Assembly (NCBI GenBank): GCA_900074885.1
Contig: FJUW01000098.1
Span: 1 to 63,801 of the forward strand
DNA: 63,801 nt
Reading direction: 5' to 3'
Source: Rhynchosporium graminicola
Lineage: Eukaryota; Ascomycota; Leotiomycetes; Helotiales; Ploettnerulaceae
Under the pieces are notes generated by a model, which was not told the origin of the DNA, did no database searches, and saw only the letters and a list, made by a program, of their open reading frames with translations. Shown here piece by piece: positions 12,601 through 23,394 of this stretch. The translations under genes and the position numbers were made by a program. How positions within the stretch are numbered: position 1 is the first letter of the stretch; the number at the start of each line of letters is the position of its first letter.

Positions 12601-13330
12601 TAAAGTATACTTACGCTATTATATTAACTATTAATAAAATAATTAAGTAGAACTATTACTATTAGTAGAATTCGTATATAATAGCTCGACTATAGAAATA
12701 ATAAAGGTTATACTATTCTTCGCGAATTATAGTTACGAACCTATTGCTTATAGAGAACCTAACTTAATAGTTAAGGATAATAATATAGCTTATATCTAAG
12801 TTAGGAATATCTAGGACCTTTATAAGGAACTTATAGATGAACTCCGGTTTATAGTAGAGAAGAATACGTACTACTATAATAAAAATCGTAGTTAAGAGCT
12901 AACGCTATAGGAAAGGGATAGGGTTTATCTTCTATAAAAAAATATTAATATATAGAGACTAAGTAATAAGCTAGATTATAAGAAACTTAGATTATTTAAA
13001 ATTAAATAAGTTAAAGGACTTTTAAATTATAAACTCTAGCTACTAGCTATAATAAAGAAGATATTTCTAATATTCTATATATCTTTATTAGAAAAAGTAC
13101 TACTAGGAGCACTACTAGCCCTAAAGATATACGCTAAACTAGTTAACTTACTCGTAGAATATAATATAGAGGAACTACTAGATTATTAGTATAAATAAGG
13201 AATTATTAGATACTTAGTAAAATAGAAGAACTACTTATATTCGGAAAATATATAAGAACTTAAGTTAAGCTTTTACTACTTAGTATTACTAGCTAATTTC
13301 TATTAATAAAACCTAGATCTACTTAGAGCG
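9641..13330 (+). pseudogene. pol region of the complete gypsy element (protease, RT, RNase H, integrase, chromodomain)
   Basis: Domains in order. The aspartic protease active site Asp-Ser-Gly-Ala is at 9959-9970 (context IKALIDSGAIGRFINLAF). In reverse transcriptase, KLDxYNAFNLIRIKEGYE is read at about 10790-10845, and the catalytic motif reads YLDN instead of YLDD at 10982-10993. RNase H lies at about 11400-11630 (EIDTSNTYTSVVYL, then YNIYKKELIAIIKVLKY). The integrase core starts at about 12270 (DFIGLLPLSKD), with VSD and a stop near 12468. A chromodomain-like tail (YNIEELLDY, then GIIRYLV) runs at about 13160-13270. Stops at former Gln and Trp codons occur throughout. In an intact element this polyprotein would copy the RNA and insert the DNA; here it is inactive. 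Confidence 0.88.
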
Positions 13331-13963
13331 AGTTAGTAGAGTTAAAAGGAAGTTCGACTATTAGGTCAAACGAGGGGTCGATAAGGATATCGGAACTAGA
13401 GAGTTCCGCGCTTATTAACTTAATATCGCTAGATACTTTTTCCTTTTCTTATTTCTCCTTTTCTTCTTTTTCTAGAGCTTTAAGAGTATCGAGCTTAGCT
13501 ATCGAGTTTAGACTAGTAGTAATTATCTTTTACTACTATTCGTATAAGAAACGTTTCTATTTCTTTAATCTTATAATTCGTATATAGAACTCGGCTATAG
13601 CTAAGTCTTCCTTATCTTTTAATTTTTCGATTTAGGAATTAAGACTTTCTTATTCAGAAGCTATAGGTAACTAGTTCCTTATATAAATATCGCAGGATTT
13701 ATTTAGTCGGGCGTAATAACTATATCTAGTTAGTTTAAGATCGCGAGGCGATATATACTCTTTATATTCCGCTTTTTTATATCTAGTATATAGTATTATA
13801 ATTTTACTACTTAATTCTATTTATCTTCTGAGTATAATATGATCGACTTATTTAGTTAAGCGTTCGGGGGGTATAATAAAAGAAGAAGATAGCTATAAGT
13901 AGTTATCGATATTTCCTTAGGCGTACTTAAGCGTAAGGATACGCTAAGATAGAAGGGGAATAG
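13331..13963 (+). other. 3' non-coding part of the gypsy element with polypurine tract
   Basis: AT-rich sequence between the end of pol and the 3' LTR, ending in the purine-rich primer site agaaggggaatag. No additional open frame is seen. Confidence 0.6.
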
Positions 13964-14459
13964 TATTACGAACTAGTATAGTTCTTAGTACTAAAACTAT
14001 CCTAGTATTAGAATACTAATAGTACTACTTAGTAGTAAGTACTAGACAGGTTTTAGTACTAGAAAAGAGTTAGTACTATTAGAGGAAAAGCACTAATATA
14101 GTTATAGTATAAACTAGCGAGTAGTACTATATATCTACTTATATTAAAGTAATAATAGTATTATAGCTATAAGTGATCTAGGATCACGTGATATGCTAGA
14201 CTACTAGATAGGTCGCGAGAGCTTACGCGCTCTATAAGATAGTCTTATACTACTAGTATAAGGGAACGAAGATTCTATATAAGACTAGTACTTCTGCTAT
14301 TAGATAGGAGCTTCGTGCTCAAATTCATATAGTAATTAATACCTGCTTATAACGTCTTAATTCTAATTAAGAACCGAACTTCTTATTTACTTTACTTTAT
14401 AGCTAATACTAACCGACGAGCTTGTATACCGCGTACTAGTCAGAACCAGGAACGTTATA
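13964..14459 (+). repeat. 3' LTR of the complete gypsy element
   Basis: 496 bp, starting TATTACGAAC and ending GTTATA, collinear with the 5' LTR. The right (outer) end keeps more C and G (for example gtataccgcg, cagaaccagg) than the same part of the 5' LTR, while its inner left end is more strongly mutated. Confidence 0.92.
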
Positions 14460-14464
14460 CGAAA
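14460..14464. repeat. target-site duplication CGAAA, right copy
   Basis: Identical to 7705-7709; together they mark the insertion point of the gypsy element in the Helitron. Confidence 0.85.
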
Positions 14465-14469
14465 CTGAT

Positions 14470-17400
14470 AATAAGTAGGTAGATTAAGCGCTTTCCTAGT
14501 AGCTACTTAAAGAAGTCGATCTTAATACTCCTCGGTGGACTTATAGCGCGTCTATTACGAGCCTTCTAGCTGCTTCTCGACTTGTAAAGCGCTACTAACG
14601 AACGCGTATATAAATCGAGGCCGATATAGCTATTTAACTTAATCGACTATCCCCTTTATCTTCTTTACCTCCGGAAGAGCTTCTTTTATAACTTATACCT
14701 ACTCTAGTAGTACTTGCTCTAGTAGTACTTACTCTAGTAGTACCTACTCTAGTAGTACTTACTCTAGGATAAGCTATTCTATATAGATTTCAGTCTGTTT
14801 TCACTATTATAAGTCTATAAGATATTAGTTATATAGATTATTAATATACTAAGTACGCTACACTTTATTAGATTAATAAAGTAAGAGCTAGAGGTAAATA
14901 TAAGCTCTATTATAAAAAGAGGGCTATTTATATAGAGCTATTACGAGAAATACCGGATGCTTTATAGAAGTTATTAGATAGTATAGATCTGCGAAGTTAA
15001 TCGTTTTAGTAAAATATATATTAATATAATATTACTCTTTCTTTTATATTTATAAATACTAGGAAAGAAGATCGTATTAATCTTAACTATAGATTAACTA
15101 CCTTTATAGCCTACGGGAAGCTATATTACTTATAAGAGCTCTTAATTCCTAGTCTATAAATAATACCTATCTTTACTTAGTTATTTTTCTATAACCCTAA
15201 TTATATAACTAATATTCGACTTATATATTACGATTCTCTTAATACTATAATTCTACGCGACTTATATAAGATAGTTATTACTAATAATCTATTTATAGCT
15301 ATATACCGGACCGCCTAAGAGCGATTATAAATATAAGATAATAATTTTCGGATCGTTCTTAGCTCGTAAATGCGACTAGTAATATAGACTAAAGCTAATA
15401 AAAAACGTAAGAATCTTCTGATTATAAACGAGATTTTAAGAATTATCTTAGATAAGTTTAATAAAGCTAGCTTTCGCGATATTATACTTATAATTTGAGA
15501 ACCTCGCTATAACGGACTATATTTATATTAAGTATATATTACGAATCTAGTATACTTTCTATTAAGTTATCTATTACTCTTTTCTTATAGTAAGCTAAAG
15601 TAGTATTAGTCTTTATAAATCTATAATCGAGATCGAATTATAAAACTCTTGGAGTAATAGCTATTTTATAAGTTCTAGCTCTTCTAATAAGCTTATCAAA
15701 CTCTAAACTTTTTCCGTACGAACTATATATTTTAATAATATATTATTAATATCTATATTACTTATTATACTACTCGCTTAGAATAGATGAAGAGGTATTA
15801 AGATAATATATATATAGATATATAGCCTTATAAATACGCTTATCCGAGCTGATAGCAACTCTATAGATTATAAGCGTTAGTTTATTCTTCTTTCTTCTTT
15901 CGTTAGAAGTAATCGTTTTATATAATAACTATTTTAAGATTCTATAGCTATAATACGCTTTTTCGGACGATTTATACTCTTTATTATATTTACTATTAAC
16001 CCGCGATAGCCTGAAATCGTTTATAAGCTTCAAAAAATAAAATCCTAGCTAGTTAATAAGCTTAATATTATTATACGTGTCTTTTATTTAAAGATTAAAG
16101 AGCTTCTTAATAACGTTAAAAAAGAGCCTTTAGAAAATACGATACTTATATATATACTATTAAGTATTAAAAGTACAATTTACTTTATCTTTATCTTCTT
16201 CTTTAGCTCGAGAGTATAAGTAATTATCTAATACTAATTAGAGTTCACGAGATTATATCTGCGGAAATTTCGGATAAAGCTATAGACCTTATAAGTAAGT
16301 TATAGAAGTTAGTATTAAATAATATAACTTATAAGCCTTACGGTCCTGACTTTCCGAATGCTCCTTATATAGCTTATAAGTACGCTAGCGATCTATTATA
16401 ATATTAGAAACTCTTTCCGAAGGAGTTTCAGCTAATTATAATTATTATAGAAGATAGTTACTCTTAATATTATCGCTAGTAAGATAACTGAATATTTATA
16501 GTTTATAAAGATAACTAGGAAGTTACTTTAGATAATAGAGAGATAGTTCTATTTAATTACTATCGATTATATATTAATATCGAAGTTTATAAGTTAGTAT
16601 AAGCTATTAAGTATATCTATAAGTATATATATAAGAGTATAGACTGAATAACTCTTCCGATCTTAAATATAGATAACGAGATTACTTATTACATATAAGT
16701 ATAATACGTAAGTCCCTCGGAAGCTTTATAATAACTCTTCGAATATCTTACTTATAAGGAATTTCCGCTTACATAATATCTTATAGTCTATTTATAAGGA
16801 GATTAAACTATATATTTTAAGCTTAGTTTATCTATAGAAGAGATAGTTATAAGCGAGATATAGCTTATTCTACTCTTATAAGCTTCTTCGAGTTCAGTAC
16901 TATAAACTCTACTATTAGGCTATAGCTATATTCGGAGTTTCTAGCTTATTATGTTTAAGATTAATCGACTCATAAATAGCGTTTACGAAAAAGAGAAAGT
17001 TATTATATTAGCTATATATATTATTATAGCCTTATTTCAGAGGAATATTTCTACTTATAGCTACTTCCAAAAATTATTCGCGGACTAAAATCGTTTAATA
17101 AGCTATATTATTTTAAAGAGGTTACTTATAAGACGTATAAAACTACTTATATTATATATAGTTTAGCTAAAAACAATTAAGAGTAGTTTTAGTACTTTAA
17201 TAAAGCGAAGCTATTTACCTTAGTAAGTAGTTTATAAACGCTTTTTAACTAGACTCTATTAATAAGAGATTATAGACTTATTAGCTATCTAGAAGCGATA
17301 TAAGGAATACTTCTATAATAATCTCGCTTATTAGCTATGTTAAAAACCCGGCTTTCCTCTCTTTCTTTTAAACTTATATTACGATTATAGACTATAGCTC

Positions 17401-18960
17401 TTAGCTGAGAGCTTTATAGATTAGTAATAGTTACTTTCGGGCGTTAGCCTGCCTTCTTATAAGTAAGACTAGGCCTATTATTATACCTCTTAATAGATAA
17501 TAGATAACCGAATCGAAGATTTTACTACTTTAGCGTAAATAATAAAAGCGAACCTTAATAGCGATTAGCTTATAGCTTTTACGAATATCATAACTATAAT
17601 TATTACTGAACCGGAAATAGCGCACTTTTATATCTAAAGCTAAAGTAAATCTAGTAAAACGTATCTATATAAGACTCTCTGCTATTATTACTATAGCGAA
17701 GAAAAGTCAGTCCTTTACGTCGCTTCTATAGGTATTATAGCCTTATTATTACTAAATAAGCGAATATTATATATATAATTCAAGATTCCGATCGATCTTA
17801 TAGAATAGTTTATAAGTAGTATTATAAAGTAAAGTGCGCTCTGCGGTCTCTTATATTAAGTCGATCTGATTATCCAGAATAAGGTACTAATATAATATAA
17901 GTATTATTTTAATGTAGTTTATTACTTATTAATCGATATATAAAGCTCTACGAATAATGTTCTCTTTAGTAGTATACTTATAATACTTAGTAGAGACTCT
18001 ATATAGATACTTCTAGTCGTATTATAGGATTTATAAGCTAATATCGTAACTACTTATATTTAAAAGTTATTTATTTAGTCTTAATTATATTAGATTACCT
18101 TATAGATTAATATACGAGTCTAGAAAGAAGTTTATATTTCGTAATTCGTAGATTAAGTTAGTATTCTATTTTATAATCTGCGTTAAGAACTTTTAGTTAT
18201 AGTTCTAAACTATATTTATTAACTTATTAGCGTTTCTAGTTTTATCGACTCTATCTACTCGCTAGATCTTCTTAGAGGAGCTACTATAGATATAACTATT
18301 TTTACGGGTCGCTATCTTTTATTAACTCTAAATATAACTATTATAGAGCTAAATAAAATAATTCTTAGTCGCTTTCCGGGCTAGTTATAAACCTACTCAG
18401 GTATAGATATAGATATAATAGATATAGATATTATTAAAATAGACTTTTATTAGTTTTTAGCTAAGAATCTTTAAAAAATCGATCTCCTATCGCTATTACT
18501 ATCGTACTTGTACCTTAAGCTCGGTTCGCTTATTCTTCTTTTATATAATCTTATACTACTAGAAGGCTTTTATAATAGAATACGCTTAGTAGTTATAAGC
18601 TTAAGAAATTACTATATCGAGGCTTAGATCTTAAGTAGAGACCTCGATAGGCAGTTAAGAGTATTCCTGCGGATTAAATTAATTAGAATAAATAATAAAC
18701 TTAGAATTACTTTTTAATAAAAGTAATTTCTAATCTATTTATATTTCGCTATAACTATTAATAAGTCTTAAGCATAGTTGTTTTATATAATAAGGCTAGA
18801 CTTATAGACGCTTATATTTACTTATAGTTAGCTATATATTAGTCTATTATAAATATCTAAAGTTAAAGAGTTAAGCGTATTATTACTTATAGAAAATTGA
18901 CTTCAGATTACGAATATTATATTTCTAAAGGTATTACTTAATATTTATTAATATTAGTTT
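14470..18960 (+). pseudogene. Helitron Rep-helicase protein remnant
   Basis: One long degraded reading path. A Helitron-like N-terminal domain is readable at about 15090-15330 (LYYL..LLIPSP, then FTQLFFYNPN and DLYKIVITNN). At about 15480-15850 IREPRYNGLYLYQVYITN is followed by LLSYLLLF. The Rep region is at about 16080-16215, where the expected H-hydrophobic-H reads Tyr-Leu-Tyr (16186-16194). The PIF1 helicase shows Walker A at 17644-17664 (Ser/Lys in place of Gly, then KTYLYKTLC). Its Walker B Asp-Glu is changed to Asn-Lys at 17878-17883. The C-terminal helicase motifs are at about 18570-18900 (LRNYYIEA, TINKS, LDLQTLIFTYSQLY). The intact protein nicks and unwinds DNA for rolling-circle transposition. 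All motif changes fit CpA-to-TpA mutation. Confidence 0.8.
14701..14767 (+). repeat. 15-bp tandem repeat inside the Helitron coding region
   Basis: About four and a half copies of actctagtagtactt with single changes. Being 15 bp long it keeps frame and would encode a TLVVL-type pentapeptide repeat in the Helitron protein path. Confidence 0.75.
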
Positions 18961-20339
18961 AGTTAAGTATAATTTATAAGTCTATAAGTATACTTTATAG
19001 GTCTATTAATTACGAAAAGTTAAATAAAATCTAAAGAAGTTAAAGATAAAGTAGAATACGGTTTCTATTTAATATTAACTCTTATAAGAGACTTATAATT
19101 GGATTTTCAGCCTCGAAATTCAACTTATACTCTTATAGAGGACTCTTAATAGGATTTATAGCTTAATTAAGCTCTTAGTCTTCTTATCCTTACGCTTTTC
19201 CTTCTCTTCTAAATCGGCCTTTATATAGAAGTCATCTATAAGTAATTCGTAAAGAATTACCCGAGCCTCTAAAAGCTAGCGGTAGATATAGCGAGGGCGA
19301 TAGATATAGCTAGTAGTAATAGAGAAGGGATAGCGAGCTACTATAGATTAGTGATAAGCTATTAAGTAATTAGATTTACGACTTATTATTATCACGAGTA
19401 CTAAGAGCGACTTAAGTATTTCTATAACTACGAGTGCGACCTGAGGAAGAGCTAGTAGTAGCGGGGGAGGGAATGATAAGGGCAGTAAGAGTAGTAAGGG
19501 CAGTAAGAGTAATAAGGCCTATAGATCTATAAATATTAGTAAAAGTTATAATTCAGTTCGTAATATAACTTATAAAGCGAGTAATAGCTTCTTATACTAT
19601 TATAGTAGTAGTTAGCGCAGGAGCTACTTAAAAAACCCGCGACCTGAACGCACTCTTTCCAAAGGCTATAGTCTCCTTAGTAATAGTTATAACTTAGAAG
19701 CTCTATATATCTAGCTATATCTATTAATATCTTTATATCCGAAACGGTCTATTATAAAGTATAGAATAACTTATAGATCTAGACGTATCGAGCCTCTAAG
19801 TTAGAGGACTGAGTAGCACTAGAGAAGACCTGACCCGGATGTAAATTAGTAGCGCGGAGAGGAAGGAGGGCGAAGAGCCGCGTTATAGCAGTAGTAGCGC
19901 GGGCAAGTAAAGCTAGCTTTACGAAATTATTAGCTAAGTTACGAACTGTTAGATAGCTAGGGCTAACTTATATAGTAAGAGTTAGTAGAGGAGCCGTAAG
20001 GCCGGCGGCGTAAGATTAGGCTGCTAATGCAGCGGCAGTAGAGGTAGTAGCGGTAGTAGTAGTAGTAGATATCTTACGGTCCGTTAGTAATTACTATAAG
20101 GCTATAGATCGACAGAATCGATATAATAGATACGTACTTAATAATTATAGTATCGCCAAAAAGAAGGTTTATAAATATTACTATAGGAGAGACGTACTTA
20201 TAAAACTATTACCTTTAGCTTATTTCAAATTTAATTACTATTATTATCTATTAGAATTCATCTTTAATAGTAAGTCTTTATTTACGTAGTTACTATTATC
20301 TACTGTAAGCGACTATTACGGATTAACTATCACCTGTAA

Positions 20340-20403
20340 CGACTGCGCGAAGCAAGGTCCCGTGACCCCGGAGCTTGCGAAGGGCCGGCACGGAGAAGAT
20401 CTT
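20340..20403 (+). repeat. GC-rich terminal sequence of the transposon block, left copy of an inverted pair
   Basis: 64 bp from cgactgcgcg to agaagatctt, rich in G/C and still containing CpA, directly at the border between RIPed sequence on the left and normal sequence on the right. Its reverse complement lies at 61705-61768 with one mismatch (cccgtgacc against cccgcgacc). It contains short self-complementary parts (ggtc/gacc, gcaag/cttgc, gccggc, aagatctt) and could fold, as expected near a Helitron 3' end. Confidence 0.85.
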
Positions 20404-22721
20404 ATAAAGTGAGGCTCACCAGCGCCTCGTTCTTGTTGTGTAGGGAGTTTCCATCATGTTTTACAGGAGAGTTTCAATAGCCATATACTACAAATATGGA
20501 GCTCTAGCAAAGATTTCTTCTTCTTATCTTCAGTCCCGTCTCCCCAGCTTCTGCCAAAAAAATACCGTGGGTCCGTCTCGGCGCATCTGACTAATCACGG
20601 GGCTGAATCTTACTAGGAAGATAAAAAGTATTATTACCTCTTATGAAACTCCTCAAAACGTAAGCGCGCTTGATATAGATGAACTGAATATCGCATTCTT
20701 GACACCCAAATCAAGAGAGACAACCTTCGATTTTTGGCCCTTATTTGCCGTAAATGTCTCCTAGTGTAACTCTCTTGGTAGGTCGATCGTTAAACCTTCC
20801 ACCCCTATGATCGACACTTTGGATCCGTCAATAGGTAGTACTACGTGTAATCTCCATACGAGCACGAAGAGCGGAATTAGTTAGATTAGTAATTATTTCC
20901 TTCCTTATCTTAATTGCAACATTATAAATGCAATTTGGCAAGTACATGTCGCTAATAAAAGGGAGAAATTTGATCCTTCTTCGTTCTGATGTTATTCCGT
21001 CTCCGACACAATTTATTTCTGGTAGCAGCTCGGGGGACAGACCGTGCGCTGTATGTAACATTTTATGCGGTTAATTTTTAATTTAGTTCAACCGTTTCAA
21101 ACCTCTCGAAAATTGTGGACTTAACACCGAAAGAGAATAGCATCTACAGAACAAGGATATTCTGCAGGCGCCGATAATACTGAATTATTTAAGGAGATGG
21201 AGATGTTGGAACTCACTCTCATGACCATTGGCCATTTGAGCGGCGGCCTTGAGTGGAGTAAGTGAGTATTTATCATCATCATCTTCCGATGAAGCAAATA
21301 AATGGCAAAACGCAGAAAAGCACAAGACTATCCGGCGGAGCGACGTTCGAATCATTCTAAAACCACGCAGGGAGAAAGAGCTTGCGTGCATATGTAGTTA
21401 TTCAAGAATCCCAGTCAACTTCATGCATAAAAATGTCAGATTTGAGTATATCAACAGGAAGCCGGCATCCATCAGGTATCTATCCGAGATTTAACAGTGA
21501 GTCTTTTTAGCTGGAGTATTAGTTCCTCCTTGAGACTTACTGTAATATGCAGTATCCCAATTTAAGAGGGCTCAAGTTTAAAACTGTATGCTTCTCGTCT
21601 ATACCTTTAAAATCTAACTCTTCACCACTCTCAGTAGGTTGTCTCCCACGCCTGCGTATCAACACCAACCTCAACACAAAACTTAAAACCGATGACCACA
21701 TTCAACAACTCTTTTCGTAGCGTTGCGGAGAATCAATATCTTAACATGCCTTTCAGCTGCACCAATAATCTGACGAGCGAATTTCTGATTGCGGATATTG
21801 CGTTGCGGAAACGCACCGAGCAGTTGGTGGTTGACACGAGATGTCTGTCAGAGGACGGGTGGCTGCTCTCATAGGATTATTCCAAACCCAAATTTCTCGC
21901 TATCTTGAATGAGTGGAGGGTTCTGTAAATGCAGCAAAACGGGTGGCAGAAAGAGAAGCACGGAAATGATGCTGTAAATTAGAAGACTATCTCCGGCCTC
22001 TAAGGTTTGGATTCCTTGGAGAATAGAGCAATGGAGAAAGGAGATGTTATGAAGACTGATGGCTAGGTAGGAGAAGTTCGAAGAAACTCTTGGTTCAAAC
22101 AGGAAAAGAAGCAGTCGTTTCCGAACTTGATGTTCATAGTCTTGAGGACGAGATCTGGGCAAATCAAATTCGCTTAGTGCTGCATATCGACAAGATTCCG
22201 GAGTACTTCCTATGAACAACATTATTGTATATACCGAAATAAAGAAGAGAGTAAATGATCTTGGATGTATTGTATCTGGTCAACATTTGTAGCCAGCACA
22301 TTCTTCCAGCGATTGCACACCCTGGACTTGGCCTGAAATTGAGAGGCTATCAATGGCCAGGCCAGCTTCTCGTTGCCTGTACCTATCCGCCCACACAAAC
22401 GAAGGGTCTCGGCTACCATGTTTTGATTCATCCTGAAAGGGAAATATCATTGGAAAAGCTGCGAGTTTCCATTTGTGCTGTTTCTTTTGAAGATGAGGCT
22501 GGTAGATTTCTTTTTCATTGAGCTGCACGTGAATGACGTCATGCTGCGATGTACAAATACCCCTCCACCCCTCCTTCCTCCAAACATAATCTCGAATCAT
22601 AAAACCACAACACCAAGAAATTCCATGCCAATCATCACCACTCTCACCCCCACGATTTGCCAATTCCCAGCCAATTCCAACTCAACACACAACAATCAAC
22701 CGAACACCCAAGCTCATCACA
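20404..22721. other. intergenic, no gene recognised
   Basis: Normal composition begins here. Several short frames exist on both strands (for example minus 21869-22222 and minus 22280-22663), but none shows a known motif, convincing signal peptide or splice structure. The last 150 bases are C/A-rich and pyrimidine-rich (about 22560-22720), a usual promoter/leader composition for the gene that follows. Confidence 0.45.
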
Positions 22722-23394
22722 ATGGCATCTCGTATCCCAACCTCAACCACCGTTCTCGAATCCGCCGTCATCTCGGCAAACTTCAGCGATGTCTGGCACA
22801 AGATCAAGCTGGAGAACTTCGCCGATTTCTGGTCTGCTCTGGAGAAGAGCGAGACGGTCAAGGGAGCAAGCCCTGATACCGATGTTGTGAAGTGGACTTT
22901 CAAGGATGGTCAGGTGTTGGAGGTTAAGCAGGAGGAGCATTCTGTGAGTTTTGCCTTTCCATTTGCACTTGTTTGCAATTTTATCTTGATCCGTACACTG
23001 ATGGATTAAATGCTCCGTTTGTATTTCATACGTATAAAGGGGAATTTTTCACTGATGCCTATTATCTAGACCATCGACCACTACATCACTTACTCCGTAA
23101 TCACCGCCCAACCTCAACTCACCTACTCCTCGGTCCTCAGCACCATCCGCTGCTTCCCAGTTACATCTGGTCAACATGAAGGCCAGACTTTCGTCCAATG
23201 GAACGGTCACTTCTCTAGTGATGCCGATGCTGGTACGTTCCATTTTTCTCTCTTCCCATCAATCTCTTGTGTTCCATCGCGTTCTCGCTCGAGAACACAG
23301 CTAACACTTCAAAGGTGTCATCGAAGATGCTAAGTTCAAGCGTCGTGAGGCTTTGGCTGATCTTGCTACCGCCGTCAAGGGCGCAACCAAGTGA
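22722..23394 (+). CDS. SRPBCC / Bet v1-like (START-fold) small protein
   Basis: Three exons, 22722-22943, 23070-23232 and 23315-23394, joined by GTGAGT...CTAG and GTACGT...AAAG introns, give 154 residues. The protein begins MASRIPTSTTVLESAVISA and continues with VWHKIKLENFADFWSALEKS, VVKWTFKDG and, after the first intron, TIDHYITYSVITAQP. The third exon gives GVIEDAKFKRREALADLA. This strand-helix pattern, with an entry motif like VWxxIKxxxFxDFW, is that of the ligand-binding SRPBCC superfamily (polyketide cyclase-like), where a hydrophobic pocket holds a small lipid or metabolite. The ligand cannot be read from sequence. No signal peptide, so cytosolic. The start lies just after a C/A-rich leader (cccaagctcatcacaATG), typical for fungal start sites. 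Confidence 0.8.

Larger units (their letters stand above)
7710..14459 (+). mobile_element. complete RIP-mutated Ty3/gypsy LTR retrotransposon, 6750 bp
   Basis: Full-length element bounded by two LTRs of exactly 496 bp and flanked by a perfect CGAAA duplication. The internal part codes, in order and on the plus strand, for gag with a zinc knuckle, protease, reverse transcriptase, RNase H, integrase and a chromodomain. The order RT then integrase defines Ty3/gypsy, and the chromodomain points to the chromovirus branch. A purine tract (agaaggggaatag, about 13951-13963) precedes the 3' LTR. Every frame is full of stops created by CpA-to-TpA change, so the copy is dead. It sits inside the degraded Helitron and is therefore the younger of the two insertions. 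Confidence 0.92.
14465..20403 (+). mobile_element. RIP-degraded Helitron (rolling-circle transposon), main part
   Basis: Contains, on the plus strand, a Helitron-like N-terminal region, a Rep (HUH endonuclease) region and a PIF1-type helicase. Its probable 5' portion lies to the left of the inserted gypsy element. The right end is set at the GC-rich, non-RIPed terminal sequence 20340-20403, which has an inverted twin at 61705-61768. The segment 18960-20340 follows the helicase and is non-coding, with AGT-rich low-complexity parts around 19440-19530 and 20035-20070. Composition and stop pattern are the same RIP type as in the gypsy elements. Confidence 0.8.

Noticed and set aside
22280..22663. 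127-codon minus-strand frame upstream of the SRPBCC gene
   Set aside because: Lies in the promoter and leader of the next gene and has no recognisable motif or start context.
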